A stretch of DNA of 64,000 nt from Anabaena cylindrica PCC 7122 (GCF_000317695.1 NC_020157.1:113683-177682); one strand, 5' to 3'. Counted from the first letter of the stretch, positions 1 through 8,758 are shown. A program made the numbers and translations. Notes: generated from the letters alone by a model not told the origin.

Positions 1-1558
1 TAACCTTGGCTAATTCCTGGTAATATTGTTCCGCCTTAGCTTTTGACAAAAGATATCGTGTCAGGTAGTTCAAAGGAAACTCCTTTTCTAGACGAGAACG
101 ATCGCGTTTCCGCCATGAACCCTTAGTAGTAATTTTACCATCTTCATGCCAGAGAATATAATTCTTAGCTCCTCTAGAGGGAACAAACATCGCTTGAGCA
201 AGGATTTCCAACTCAATTTTGATACCAGTAGGTAAAGCATTTTGCAGCTTTTCAAATATCAGCAGAGGTTCAGAGTGGGAGAAGAACACACCATCAGTAT
301 CACTTTCCACCTGGATACCTCCCGCTTTTTCAATCACCTCAATCATGAATCGCAGAATCCGTCTCCCATAAGCTGTAACCAGTGCAGCAGCTTCCATATC
401 GTTAAAACCAACACCAGAAGTCCCATAAAAGCCAAACAACGAGTTGATTAACACTTTGAGAGCCGCTTCAGCTTGTTTAGCAGCTAAATCTCCAGCTTTT
501 CCTAATTCTTTGAGTCTGAGTCGTTCCCTGGTGAGATAATCAAGAATACTTAAACCGACTCGTTGCGTATCCTTGCGCGAGCAGATCCCATATTTAAGCA
601 TAATGCTGGGATACAGACTGGAAACATCAATTTTAGCAATGTGTTTGTGTAAACCTGGTACAGAAATTACCAGTCCTCCCTCAAATTTCAACTTCAGATC
701 AGCAGTTGGTTTGTAACCTGGATATTGTCTTTCTAAAACTCGCTGCCATTTAGTACCATTACCAGTGAGCGATAGTTGTTGTAAATTCATCCCTGGTACT
801 ATCAGCGATTCATAGTAATAGGAAGGAACTAATTTATCAGCAATTAATTTGGTATCTTCCAAGTCATAAATCAGGTATTGTTTGATTTTTTCCCATCCTT
901 GAGAACCTGCACTTTCACTCCAACAATGTTGAATTTCTTGGGGAGTTAAAACCAACCTAGCAGATTCTCGCAATCCCATTTCTATGACTGCACTTTTTAG
1001 GGAATGTTGATATAAAGCTTTATTGACAAAATCCCATCTCAGGACACAAATATACACATCAATATGTTGGCTGTTGCTGATGAATATTTCCGAAATATTC
1101 ATAGGTTTGCCAAATACCTGTGCTGTTTTGATAATTCTCGATTGCTGAGAAATAGTAAATGGATGAGATATATTATTGATTAGACATCTAGTAATGATAA
1201 ATGGAAAATCAAAATCTGTACCGTTGTATGTGAGAATTACATCAGGAGAAATAGACTGAAAATAGGAAATAAATTGGCAGAGTAATTTTGATTCATTTTC
1301 ATCCATAAATACAAAATACTCGCCCAATTCATTCATACAACCAATAGCGAAAATTCTATTTTTACTAGGAATCAGCCCTGAAGTTTCAATGTCAATAACC
1401 ATTTGTTTCAGGGCATTGTAAGGTTTAATTGTCTGTAAAGGTTGCCAGGATTGATAAAGTGTATTATCTGTGTAGAAGATGTTTAATTTATCTTCGTCAA
1501 CAGTAATTTGATTATCGCTTTTGCTGATAAAATGACGATGATTGTAATTAATGTTCAT
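1..1558 (-). CDS. Family B DNA polymerase, partial (C-terminus beyond window)
   Basis: Template-directed DNA synthesis with 3'-5' proofreading. I translated the minus strand from the ATG at 1558; 519 residues are open to the left edge. Exonuclease motifs are ExoI VIDIETSG (D56, E58), ExoII YNGTDFD (N112, D117) and ExoIII YDLED (Y231, D235). Polymerase motifs are A DVSSLYPS (D311), B KVLINSLFGFYG (K368) and C SDTDG (D420, D422). All catalytic acids are present; only the thumb is missing, through the edge. It starts 12 bp after the 112-aa gene, so the two are probably one operon. Cyanobacterial chromosomes replicate with DnaE, so a PolB beside clamp and loader genes suggests the element supplies part of its own replisome; that role is inference. 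Confidence 0.93.
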   Translation of the reverse strand, partial: MNINYNHRHFISKSDNQITVDEDKLNIFYTDNTLYQSWQPLQTIKPYNALKQMVIDIETSGLIPSKNRIFAIGCMNELGEYFVFMDENESKLLCQFISYFQSISPDVILTYNGTDFDFPFIITRCLINNISHPFTISQQSRIIKTAQVFGKPMNISEIFISNSQHIDVYICVLRWDFVNKALYQHSLKSAVIEMGLRESARLVLTPQEIQHCWSESAGSQGWEKIKQYLIYDLEDTKLIADKLVPSYYYESLIVPGMNLQQLSLTGNGTKWQRVLERQYPGYKPTADLKLKFEGGLVISVPGLHKHIAKIDVSSLYPSIMLKYGICSRKDTQRVGLSILDYLTRERLRLKELGKAGDLAAKQAEAALKVLINSLFGFYGTSGVGFNDMEAAALVTAYGRRILRFMIEVIEKAGGIQVESDTDGVFFSHSEPLLIFEKLQNALPTGIKIELEILAQAMFVPSRGAKNYILWHEDGKITTKGSWRKRDRSRLEKEFPLNYLTRYLLSKAKAEQYYQELAKV

Positions 1559-1570
1559 TTTTGGTGTTGG

Positions 1571-1909
1571 TTACTTACCAATAGTTCCTATCTTTTGCAT
1601 TTTGAAAAGTGCAGAATTGATTTCTAGTAAATATTGTGATGATGGGTATTGAGATAAGAAATAGTGAAAGTCGTCTAAATGTGTAATCGTCAGTTCTTGA
1701 GGTAAGACTTTTCCTTGAACATTCAGGAGAATTTTTGGATGTTCACACCATTCACAGGTTGTTATTTTCAACAGTTGGTAAATCACAGAGTTAATGTGGA
1801 AATTGTAAGAGGATACCGGGTGATTGTTGATAAATTCACATAATTCCTCTAAAGTATTTAAACTTTGTGTACATGATTCTTCACTTTTAGATTGACAAGA
1901 TATTTGCAT
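1571..1909 (-). CDS. Hypothetical protein with internal duplication
   Basis: 112 residues, not a family I recognise. The ATG at 1909 has GGAG about 8 nt upstream. The protein contains two related halves: LEELCEFINNHPVSSYNFHI near residues 20-39 and LDDFHYFLSQYPSSQYLLEI near 78-97, each followed by N-S and an aromatic-rich helix ending in K-I. This suggests a duplicated helical unit of about 30 residues. A CEWCEH motif lies between the repeats. The stop is 12 bp before the PolB start, so it may be co-transcribed with the polymerase; a polymerase accessory role is only a guess. Confidence 0.6.
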   Translation of the reverse strand: MQISCQSKSEESCTQSLNTLEELCEFINNHPVSSYNFHINSVIYQLLKITTCEWCEHPKILLNVQGKVLPQELTITHLDDFHYFLSQYPSSQYLLEINSALFKMQKIGTIGK

Positions 1910-1992
1910 GATTATTACTCCAATGGTAACAAATAATTTGAAGTAGATAGACTGAGCTATTACGAATTACCAATTACTCCTTTTCTTTTAGA

Positions 1993-2055
1993 AAATATTG
2001 ATTGAACCACGAAGGCACGAAGTAAGCGAAGAAAGAAGAGAAAAGGAAGGAGACA
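1993..2055. repeat. Degenerate heptad repeat, intergenic
   Basis: Purine-rich run of the ACCACGAAGGCACGAAG type, in the 275-bp gap between the 112-aa gene and dnaX. It belongs to the same dispersed family as copies near 3600, 7290, 23490, 27930, 31010, 55757, 55955 and 61576. Nothing else was recognised in this gap. Confidence 0.6.
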
Positions 2056-2184
2056 GGTAAACTTTTAATTGATACAGCATATTTTATTCAAATGAGGTAC
2101 AAACTGGAATCATCAAACTCTTGTGGTGCGGGCATCTTACCCGCTAAATGTGTACCTAATTTCTTCCAAAACTGCTGTAAATCT

Positions 2185-3498
2185 CTATCGAGAAGATGCT
2201 AATTGTTGTACAGTTTCCACCCAAACAGGAGCTTTCTTTCCATTGACTGGAATCAATAAATTCCAATGTTCTTGTAAAGATTCAACACTCATATTTGGTA
2301 ACTGCTGTTGCGCCCAAACAATAGCATCATTAGGTGTTTTCCAATTTGTCCAAGGTGGATTTTCAGAAGTTGAAACAAATTGATTTGAATTACTAGAATT
2401 AATAGAATTAGCAGCAGGTAGTAAACCCAAAATACCAACCTCTAACCATAACTGTGGTTGAGTAGATAATTTGATTTGCACTTCACATTGTCTCAAGTGC
2501 TGCTGTCCTGCTAAGATAGTTGTAGTCTCCCAACTTTTAGTTATTTGACACAATTGTTGCCAAGTATCCTCAGTTAGCATTACCATCTCCTTACTGCTGG
2601 GAGATGTTTTAGCAATCAACATATCTCGATAAAAGCTAGTGAGATTTTGCAGAATTACTAAAGGTTCTTTACCCCATTCCAACAAATTGCGAATAATATT
2701 AATTACCGAATCGCTATCATTTTCAGCAATTCTTTCCACCATTGTTAGCAATTCATATTCAGGCACATTTCCCACCATTTCCCATACCCAATTTTGGTCA
2801 ATAGTGATATTTAGTAAACTCAATTGATCCAGTAAACATTGACTATCCCGCAAACATCCAGAAGAAATTTGTGCAATCAAACGTAATGCTTCTGGAGTAA
2901 TATCAATTAATTCCTCATTCACAATTTGGTTGAGGTGTTGTATCATATCCTCAACACCAATTCGTTTAAAATCGAACCTTTGACAACGAGAAATTATTGT
3001 TGCAGGAACTTTGTGAATTTCTGTGGTGCAGAGGATAAACACTACATTTTTTGGTGGTTCTTCCAAAGTTTTGAGTAAAGCTTGAAATCCTTGTGAACTG
3101 AGGCTATGCACTTCATCTAAAACAAACACCTTGTAGCGACTATTGACAGGTATAATGTGGGTGCGGTCAATAATTTGTCTGATATTTTCAACACCAGAGT
3201 TACTAGCAGCATCTATTTCTACCACATCCAGGGATAAGCCTTTAGAGATGCTAGTACATGAATTGCAAAGGCCGCAGGGTGTGGGGGTAGGAGAACTACC
3301 ATGTTGACAATTGAGAGATTTGGCAAATATGCGGGCGCTGGAAGTTTTACCTGTACCTCTGGGACCAGTGAATAGATACGCCGGGGCAATTCGTTGAGAT
3401 GTGATAGCATTGGTGAGAGTAGTTGCGATCGCTCTTTGACCAACAAGTTCAACGAAAGACTGGGGACGATATTTCAGGTGAAGTGGTTGATATGTCAT
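2185..3498 (-). CDS. dnaX: DNA polymerase III gamma/tau-type clamp loader subunit (short DnaX)
   Basis: AAA+ ATPase that loads the sliding clamp. With the start MTYQPLHLKYRPQSF (DnaX proteins typically begin close to this YRP motif; an upstream ATG at 3507 would add three residues), Walker A GPRGTGKT lies near residues 45-52. A zinc module has Cys at LNC and CGLCNSC, Walker B is VLDEVHS, and sensor 1/SRC is TIISRCQRFDF. The protein is about 437 residues, well short of cyanobacterial chromosomal DnaX, so it resembles a gamma form without the tau domains. It lies between PolB and a beta clamp gene, all minus strand. Function is confident; which polymerase it serves is inference. Confidence 0.92.
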   Translation of the reverse strand: MTYQPLHLKYRPQSFVELVGQRAIATTLTNAITSQRIAPAYLFTGPRGTGKTSSARIFAKSLNCQHGSSPTPTPCGLCNSCTSISKGLSLDVVEIDAASNSGVENIRQIIDRTHIIPVNSRYKVFVLDEVHSLSSQGFQALLKTLEEPPKNVVFILCTTEIHKVPATIISRCQRFDFKRIGVEDMIQHLNQIVNEELIDITPEALRLIAQISSGCLRDSQCLLDQLSLLNITIDQNWVWEMVGNVPEYELLTMVERIAENDSDSVINIIRNLLEWGKEPLVILQNLTSFYRDMLIAKTSPSSKEMVMLTEDTWQQLCQITKSWETTTILAGQQHLRQCEVQIKLSTQPQLWLEVGILGLLPAANSINSSNSNQFVSTSENPPWTNWKTPNDAIVWAQQQLPNMSVESLQEHWNLLIPVNGKKAPVWVETVQQLASSR

Positions 3499-3599
3499 GT
3501 TTTTCAAAAGTAGATAAGTTGAATTTCCCCAAGCTTATTTATCATTAATAAACTTGGGGTGTGAGTAATTTTTGATGTGGTTGTTAAAACAGATTTGAT

Positions 3600-3642
3600 A
3601 TAACGAACCACAGAGGCACAGAGTACACAGAGACAAGAAAGT
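3600..3642. repeat. Degenerate CACAGAG heptad repeat
   Basis: AACCACAGAGGCACAGAG and following heptads lie in the dnaX-dnaN gap (3499-3730). A 69-codon open frame across it is translated repeat and is not called a gene. Confidence 0.65.
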
Positions 3643-3730
3643 TTAAGAGAGATTTTTGTAACTTTTGACTGACAAGTATTGAGATTTGGTTTACTAAATC
3701 TAAACCAATACAATTTTTGATTCAGTTATC

Positions 3731-5161
3731 CTATGCAGCAGCAACTTTCTTTTTTCTTCCTCTAGGTTTAGAAGTAGAATTTGCAGAAGTTTGAGAATTA
3801 TTTTTAGTGTTTGCTGTGTTTTTCTGTGGAGAAGAATCTGTGTTCATCAGATTATTTTTCTCCTTAACAACTTCTTCCGTATTCCCACCTTCAGCAGCTA
3901 TATTTATTTCCTCATTTACTTCAGTTTCAGAGGAAATATTTTCTGTAACGATAACTTCTTCATCATCTGAAGTATCTTCTTCCATAGCTGTGCTGTTATT
4001 ATTAATAAGTTGAACTGGCATTACCAAAATTAATTGATTGAGAATACCATCAACAGGAGTAATAACCACAGGAGTTGTAGTTTGGTTGATATTAATCAAC
4101 ACCTCATTTGTAGGTAGGAATTTCAGAGCCTGTTCCATATATTTGATATTAAAACCCATGACTAATGTTTGCTGATAATCATCTTGGGTCTTAATATTTA
4201 AAGATTCTACCGCACCACCTATATCTGAAGATTCAGTAGATAAAGTTGCTTGTTGATGCTGGTAGTCACAGATAATTTTTACAATTTTATTCTTTTGGTC
4301 AGCTACAATTCCCACTCGTTTTAGAGCATGATCCAATAATTTCCTATCAACAATAACTTGATGTTGAAATTGTCGTGGAATTAAAGCTGAATATTTGGGA
4401 TAATCTCCTTCTAATAATCTGGTGGTAATTTGGATATTGGGTAATGTAAATACCGCAATTCCATTGTCGATATTAATAGTACATTCGCTGTGATCTCCTA
4501 CACTACCTAAAATCTTTTGTAATTCTATTAATGTAGGTTGGGGAATTGTGATTTCTACCGTATTTAAATCAGCTTCAGTTTGTGTATTTTCTGTCAATTG
4601 TTCATCTGTTTCTATCGTTCCAGAAACAACTGCTAACCGATGTCCATCTGTTGCTGCTGCTTCCCAACTACTATTAGTAAATTGAAAATGAACTCCAGCT
4701 AAAACCTGTTTATTTTCATCATGACTAGCAGCAAATAATGTTCCTTCTAATGCTTGTAACAACTTAATTGCTGGTAATGTAATATTCTTACCTTCAATTT
4801 CAGGTAAAGATGGAAATTCTTGAGGACTAACCGTTTGAATCCGACATTTACCACAGGAGTGAGTAATAATAGCCGCATTATCTACAATCTCCAAAATAAT
4901 ATCTTGTTTGGGAAGACTAGAAATTACTTGGGTGAATAATTTAGCAGGTAAGGCAATTTTACCTTCTAGTTCTATTCTAGATTTGCATTGAACGCGAATT
5001 CCTAAACTCAAATCAAAAGCAGTCACTAAAATTTGTTGTTCGTGCTTATCTGTAACCAACAATATATTGTTGAGAATAGGATGATGAGGTTTGTTAGGTA
5101 CAGCGTAACTAACCACAGCGAGGGTATCAGATAGTTCTTTTTGAGAAATGGTAAATTTCAT
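3731..5161 (-). CDS. dnaN: DNA polymerase III beta sliding clamp with C-terminal basic tail
   Basis: Ring-forming processivity clamp. The N-terminal part (MKFTISQKELSDTL), the TDGHRLAVVSG segment near residues 170-180 and the QTLVMGFNIKYMEQALKFL region are standard beta-clamp landmarks across three domains. The core ends near residue 380 at LNQLILVMPVQL, the usual C-terminus. Here about 95 residues follow: an acidic Glu/Asp stretch, then an Asn/Ser/Thr-rich linker ending in KPRGRKKKVAAA, an AT-hook-like basic motif. The tail is unusual for beta clamps and could add DNA binding. The gene lies upstream of dnaX and PolB on the same strand. A hairpin sits in its leader. Confidence 0.92.
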   Translation of the reverse strand: MKFTISQKELSDTLAVVSYAVPNKPHHPILNNILLVTDKHEQQILVTAFDLSLGIRVQCKSRIELEGKIALPAKLFTQVISSLPKQDIILEIVDNAAIITHSCGKCRIQTVSPQEFPSLPEIEGKNITLPAIKLLQALEGTLFAASHDENKQVLAGVHFQFTNSSWEAAATDGHRLAVVSGTIETDEQLTENTQTEADLNTVEITIPQPTLIELQKILGSVGDHSECTINIDNGIAVFTLPNIQITTRLLEGDYPKYSALIPRQFQHQVIVDRKLLDHALKRVGIVADQKNKIVKIICDYQHQQATLSTESSDIGGAVESLNIKTQDDYQQTLVMGFNIKYMEQALKFLPTNEVLININQTTTPVVITPVDGILNQLILVMPVQLINNNSTAMEEDTSDDEEVIVTENISSETEVNEEINIAAEGGNTEEVVKEKNNLMNTDSSPQKNTANTKNNSQTSANSTSKPRGRKKKVAAA

Positions 5162-5201
5162 AATTATGGTTTCTTTGTTGTCAATGAAGTAATGAAATAA
5201 G

Positions 5202-5255
5202 AGGTGCTTAGTTTGTCACTAAACACCTTTATTTACCCTGTAGTGTGTATACAGG
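5202..5255 (-). promoter_or_regulatory. Leader hairpin and adjacent dyad upstream of dnaN
   Basis: On the minus strand, AGGTGTTTAGT and ACTAAGCACCT (5202-5228) form an 11-bp stem with one G-U pair and a 5-nt loop, about 40 nt before the dnaN start. Just upstream is a second dyad, CCTGTA-N7-TACAGG (5237-5255). No U-tract follows the hairpin on the minus strand, so a leader element or operator fits better than a terminator. Function is inferred. Confidence 0.35.
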
Positions 5256-5347
5256 ACAATTATTTTCTGGGATTCATCTTTGGCAAATTTCAATCAATCG
5301 TTAAACTCTATTAAGATAAAAAAGACTAAAGAAACGAAAACGTATGT

Positions 5348-5653
5348 TTATGAAGTGATTTCCATTGTGTGATATTTACCGTTATGACTTTGAGAAAGTG
5401 ACATAAAATGATGAGTATTTAACTGTTCAAGTTCATTCGCAATTTGTTGTTGTCTTTGTTCAGAAAGAGACTGATCTATTTGTTGGAGAACTTTGATAGT
5501 TTCTCGTACTTGGTGAAGACAATCAGCATTAAAATTTATTGTGACTGTTTCTCCATCAGCAAAAAATGAACAGGATTGATTATTACCATTGCTGTATGAA
5601 CTGACATAAGTGTCTTTGGTAATATTGGCTGTAAACGAATGGGATATTTTCAT
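5348..5653 (-). CDS. Hypothetical protein (101 aa)
   Basis: Not recognised. The start MKISHSFTANIT at 5653 is preferred: the longer frame adds a hydrophobic, low-complexity leader unlikely to be coding. The sequence shows a short beta-rich region (FFADGETVTINFNADCLHQV), then a helical Gln/Glu-rich stretch (IKVLQQIDQSLSEQRQQQIA). It lies upstream of dnaN in the same direction, in the replication block; no role can be assigned. Confidence 0.5.
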   Translation of the reverse strand: MKISHSFTANITKDTYVSSYSNGNNQSCSFFADGETVTINFNADCLHQVRETIKVLQQIDQSLSEQRQQQIANELEQLNTHHFMSLSQSHNGKYHTMEITS

Positions 5654-5873
5654 GTTTAGATAGAGATTGTACAATTTTGGGCAAGAAAGTATGATGATTC
5701 GATTGACAATAAAGGCGTTTAATGTATACATTATTTCTATCTATATACACCTCTTTACAATTAGAAAACCTATCTAAAAAAAGAGATTGCGCCTTCTGAT
5801 TTAAATCATCAAATACTTGGCGCGTAGCGCATAATAAATTAGTGGTTTTTCTCTCAAAAGTTTATTATTTTAA

Positions 5874-6191
5874 CTAATTCTGTTGATTTTTAAACTGGGT
5901 TTGTTGGTTTATATCAAGTTCGGCGATTTGAATGATTAATTCTGTTGGTACATTCCAACATTTACATTCCCAATTTTGACTTAATCGCTCTGCTTTTCTT
6001 ACATAAATAGACGAATTATTGGTATTTTCAATCAGCCATCTTTTAAATTGGATTGCTTTTTCTTCATTTTCAAAACCGAAATATGTGACTTTTCTTTGTC
6101 CCAAAGGACTGGTGATAGTAGCAACTCTGGGTGAAAGGATATTGAGAGTCCATCCATTAGCACTAAGTTGTACTCTAGTAATGTTGAGCAT
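5874..6191 (-). CDS. Hypothetical protein (105 aa)
   Basis: Not recognised. The ATG at 6191 (MLNITRVQLSANGW) is chosen over an upstream GTG at 6233 that lacks a ribosome site. The fold looks mixed alpha/beta: RVATITSPLGQRKVTYFGF, then a helix EEKAIQFKRWLIENT, then a Cys-containing segment WECKCWNVPTEL. It sits between dnaN and the PRTRC ThiF gene, same strand. Possibly a cargo gene of the replication module. Confidence 0.5.
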   Translation of the reverse strand: MLNITRVQLSANGWTLNILSPRVATITSPLGQRKVTYFGFENEEKAIQFKRWLIENTNNSSIYVRKAERLSQNWECKCWNVPTELIIQIAELDINQQTQFKNQQN

Positions 6192-6281
6192 TGGTTTTAT
6201 CTCTGTGGTTAGTTGCAAAGACCTAAAATACACAAAAAAATAAGAGTTTCAAGGATTTATATCGTAAGTGTTATAAATAAT

Positions 6282-6311
6282 CTTCTCCCTTGAATTTCTC
6301 CAAGGAAGAAG
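6282..6311 (-). terminator. Hairpin downstream of the PRTRC ThiF gene
   Basis: Imperfect inverted repeat CTTCTCCCTTG / CAAGGAAGAAG around an 8-nt loop, about 40 bp beyond the ThiF stop. It may end or attenuate the PRTRC transcript. There is no strong U-tract, so the call is weak. Confidence 0.25.
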
Positions 6312-6349
6312 CGCGTCAGCGAAAGTGATTTAATCCTGTAGTGCTAAAC

Positions 6350-7243
6350 TTAAATTGAACGACTTGGTGAAATTATTTCGTCATTTGTAAACTTTAAAAG
6401 AGAATCTACACAGGTATATAGTGAACGACAAGAACCTGTAGTATTATGGAAATAGGTTGCAAATTTTCTCAAACCTCCAGTTAATGTTAATGCTAACAAA
6501 TACTCGGCAGCAATAACAGCTACCTGTTGATTAACAAACAAGCTTTGGCGTTTTCGTGCTTGAATTTCAGCACATGATAAAGGTGTTGAATTTAATTCTT
6601 CAGGTAATGGAGTTAGAAGTTCTGGATGTTGTCTAGAAGGACTGGGAAGATTAATGCAAAAGTTCGGTTTTTCAAGATGATCAAAAGCACCTTCTAAGGT
6701 AAATTGATTAGTAGAACCAAGCACCACTTGTCCAGAACTAGAACCAGCATGATTACCGCAATCTAACCACCAAATTTGTGGTGGAGAACCTGAGTAATTT
6801 TGGTCTAAGCAAGTGCTAATTTCAGCACGCGCAGCAGCATTATCTACGCAACCGATAATAACTGTTAACTTACGCCATCTGACTGATATAATCTTTTTAG
6901 TGAATGGTTTAGCGATGCCTTCGGCGGGCTTCGCCAACGCACTAATTTGCACTCCCAATGCTAAACTGTATCTAGCTGCTAGAACTTCTGCTTTGTATAA
7001 CCCAATCTCCGACTGTTGAAAATTCTGTCGGGGGATGTTTTTAGGTTCAATGATATCTGGATCTACAACTATACAAGAAGCTGTTTTATTGCTGTTTGCT
7101 TCAATCTCTAGCATCAGTCTAGCAACGGACGGAATCAAAAAACCTCCTGTCCCACCAGCACCCACAATTATGAACTCAACGTGATTATGTGCGGGTAGCA
7201 TAAGCGGGACAGAATGAGCAAAAGATAGGTCTAATTTCATCAT
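6350..7243 (-). CDS. PRTRC system ThiF family protein (E1-like adenylyltransferase)
   Basis: Rossmann-type E1/ThiF enzyme that would adenylate the C-terminus of a ubiquitin-like partner. The nucleotide-binding loop is IIVGAGGTGGFL (near residues 25-36), followed by VVDPDIIEPKNIPRQNF, which carries the acidic and Arg/Asn residues typical of E1 proteins. The second half has GCVDNAAARAEI and a possible catalytic Cys in LSCAEIQ. ThiF, a JAMM protein, an E2-like protein and a Ubl-like protein together define the PRTRC (ParB-related, ThiF-related) cassette known from plasmids. Residues near 103-113 (ALAKPAEGIAKPF) are encoded by a small palindromic repeat inserted in frame. It is separated from protein A by a 199-bp repeat-bearing gap. 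Confidence 0.88.
   Translation of the reverse strand: MMKLDLSFAHSVPLMLPAHNHVEFIIVGAGGTGGFLIPSVARLMLEIEANSNKTASCIVVDPDIIEPKNIPRQNFQQSEIGLYKAEVLAARYSLALGVQISALAKPAEGIAKPFTKKIISVRWRKLTVIIGCVDNAAARAEISTCLDQNYSGSPPQIWWLDCGNHAGSSSGQVVLGSTNQFTLEGAFDHLEKPNFCINLPSPSRQHPELLTPLPEELNSTPLSCAEIQARKRQSLFVNQQVAVIAAEYLLALTLTGGLRKFATYFHNTTGSCRSLYTCVDSLLKFTNDEIISPSRSI
6911..6942. repeat. Small dispersed palindromic repeat inside the ThiF gene
   Basis: GCGATGCCTTCGGCGGGCTT followed by CGCCAACGC matches the GC-rich short dispersed repeats found intergenically elsewhere in the window. It lies in frame within the ThiF coding sequence and adds about ten residues between Rossmann elements. Confidence 0.6.
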
Positions 7244-7285
7244 GGTGTAATATCTATGACATTAAATCCGTTTTGTAGCGGTATC

Positions 7286-7420
7286 ATTCCTTGAATTTCA
7301 CCTCTGCGTTCTCTGCGTCTCTGTGGTTATTTACAGCAGTTTTCAACTATTTAAACCACACATTGATTCCTTTGCGCCTTTGTTACTCTGCGACTCTGCG
7401 CGAAACAAAAACTGTGGTTT
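7286..7420. repeat. Two heptad repeat patches in ThiF-protein A gap
   Basis: Pyrimidine-rich CTCTGCG/CTCTGTGG heptads at 7298-7330 and again at about 7374-7402. A plus-strand open frame spanning this and the antisense of protein A is not considered a gene. Confidence 0.55.
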
Positions 7421-7442
7421 ATTTACCTGAAAATAGCTGTAA

Positions 7443-8054
7443 TCATGTAGATGCTACTGAATTGGATGTTAAACAGCTTGGTAATTCAAATACCCAGTTA
7501 GCAGGTATTTGCCAAAAGTGGCTGTATGTACCCAACCGCACGCAGATATGGGGATTAGTGAAAATCTCACCCAAAACAGCAAAGATTCTGAATTTTCCAG
7601 CTTCTTCCTCGTCGTCAGTAGCAGAAAATTGTGCGCTCATACTGTGGTGACTGTGTACCTCAATCATTGCAGTCTGATATGATAAGCTGGTTGCCTCTAC
7701 TGGAGTTACACTGGTAGATGTGGCAGTTTGTTCTGGGGTATGCAGATGCCATTTTCCGTCTGTAAAGCACAGGTAGAAGAGTATTTCTTGATGTCCCACA
7801 TTTTGAGCTAACTGTAAGATTTGCAACGTTAACCTAGCGGAAACCAAGGGATATTGCAGGTAAAAGTAGGGTGTAAGATGGGGTAAACCGCGAATACTGC
7901 ATTGGTTGATAGGAAAGCACGCAGACAGTCCTTGACGTGCAGCATGAATAAACACTCCGTTCCCAGCTACCCAGTATTCTATCATTTTGCCTGTTATTGG
8001 TGGTAAGTCGGTGCTGGTGGCAAATTGATAATTGATGAGTCCTGGTATAGTCAT
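7443..8054 (-). CDS. PRTRC system protein A, JAB/JAMM metalloprotease-like
   Basis: Predicted zinc isopeptidase of the deubiquitinase-like JAMM fold. The C-terminal half has the full signature: a Glu in IEVHSHH, then HSH-x7-S-x2-D (HSHHSMSAQFSATD), followed by an acidic DEEE run. The N-terminal half (residues 1-110) is the extra region usual for PRTRC protein A. The stop codon lies before ThiF, and the start overlaps the protein B stop by four bases (ATGA), so A and B are translationally coupled. Likely partners are the Ubl-like protein C and ThiF; substrates are unknown. Confidence 0.85.
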   Translation of the reverse strand: MTIPGLINYQFATSTDLPPITGKMIEYWVAGNGVFIHAARQGLSACFPINQCSIRGLPHLTPYFYLQYPLVSARLTLQILQLAQNVGHQEILFYLCFTDGKWHLHTPEQTATSTSVTPVEATSLSYQTAMIEVHSHHSMSAQFSATDDEEEAGKFRIFAVLGEIFTNPHICVRLGTYSHFWQIPANWVFELPSCLTSNSVAST

Positions 8055-8758
8055 GAGATAATCTCTTCAATTGCAGTGGTGATGGTTTTGTTACCCCAAG
8101 GAACTAAATCCCGCGTGGGGTATCTTTTAGATTTGTTGTTGTGTAGTTGCTGTAAATGCGATAACACATTTTCAGGATATGATTTGGATTTACCCTGCAC
8201 CGAATCTTGATTGAAAGCACTATCCCAAAACAATTGCCACACTTGCATGATATTTTCAGGAGAACAATTAGGAACAGAATTTTCACCGAAACAAATAGAA
8301 CCGTTCTCCATCACATTTGGTAATGGTGCATAAAATAGAGGAGAATTTTGCTCGAATTTCTTAATAGCCCAAATCCAATATTGACGATTACATCCTGCAA
8401 ATATTAACCCCGGCATAGGTATTTTAAAAGTTGTATTTTCTAAGGAAATGCAATAACGTTGTGGTGGATAAAACTGCACTAACCATTCTCCTTTGTGGCA
8501 TCTTCCCCACCTCACTGTATTTGCTGGTAAATAACCTGAGTCAATGGGTTCAGCAGCAAAAGCTTCTCTCAATGCAGCAGGAGCAATAAATTTGTAATTT
8601 GTCGCTTCTCCTTCTTTGTAAATTAGAAGATATTGTCCTGGCAAAAATAGCAGATGTGCTAGTGTTTCTGCATGAGTAGTTTGGTTGATAATTGAATGTG
8701 AGATATCACCAATGTTGAGTTGAGGTAAAATGTTAGCTAATTCCGTGCTTTGTTCCAT
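8051..8758 (-). CDS. PRTRC system protein B, E2-like
   Basis: 235 residues resembling PRTRC protein B, which carries a divergent ubiquitin-conjugating (E2) fold. The core runs from FKIPMPGLIFAGC through LFYAPLPNVMENGSICFGE. The Cys in GSICFG, after a PxPN segment, sits where the E2 active-site Cys would be (near residue 156). The tail is helical with a basic end. It overlaps protein A by 4 bp and protein F by 22 bp, so this is a tight operon. E2-like activity is inferred from fold resemblance and context. Confidence 0.8.
   Translation of the reverse strand: MEQSTELANILPQLNIGDISHSIINQTTHAETLAHLLFLPGQYLLIYKEGEATNYKFIAPAALREAFAAEPIDSGYLPANTVRWGRCHKGEWLVQFYPPQRYCISLENTTFKIPMPGLIFAGCNRQYWIWAIKKFEQNSPLFYAPLPNVMENGSICFGENSVPNCSPENIMQVWQLFWDSAFNQDSVQGKSKSYPENVLSHLQQLHNNKSKRYPTRDLVPWGNKTITTAIEEIIS

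Noticed and set aside
3504..3713. 69-codon open frame between dnaX and dnaN
   Set aside because: Its middle is translated heptad repeat and it has no ribosome site; not a gene.
7291..7650. Plus-strand open frame of 119 codons
   Set aside because: Runs through a repeat patch and the antisense of the JAMM protein; composition is not coding-like.
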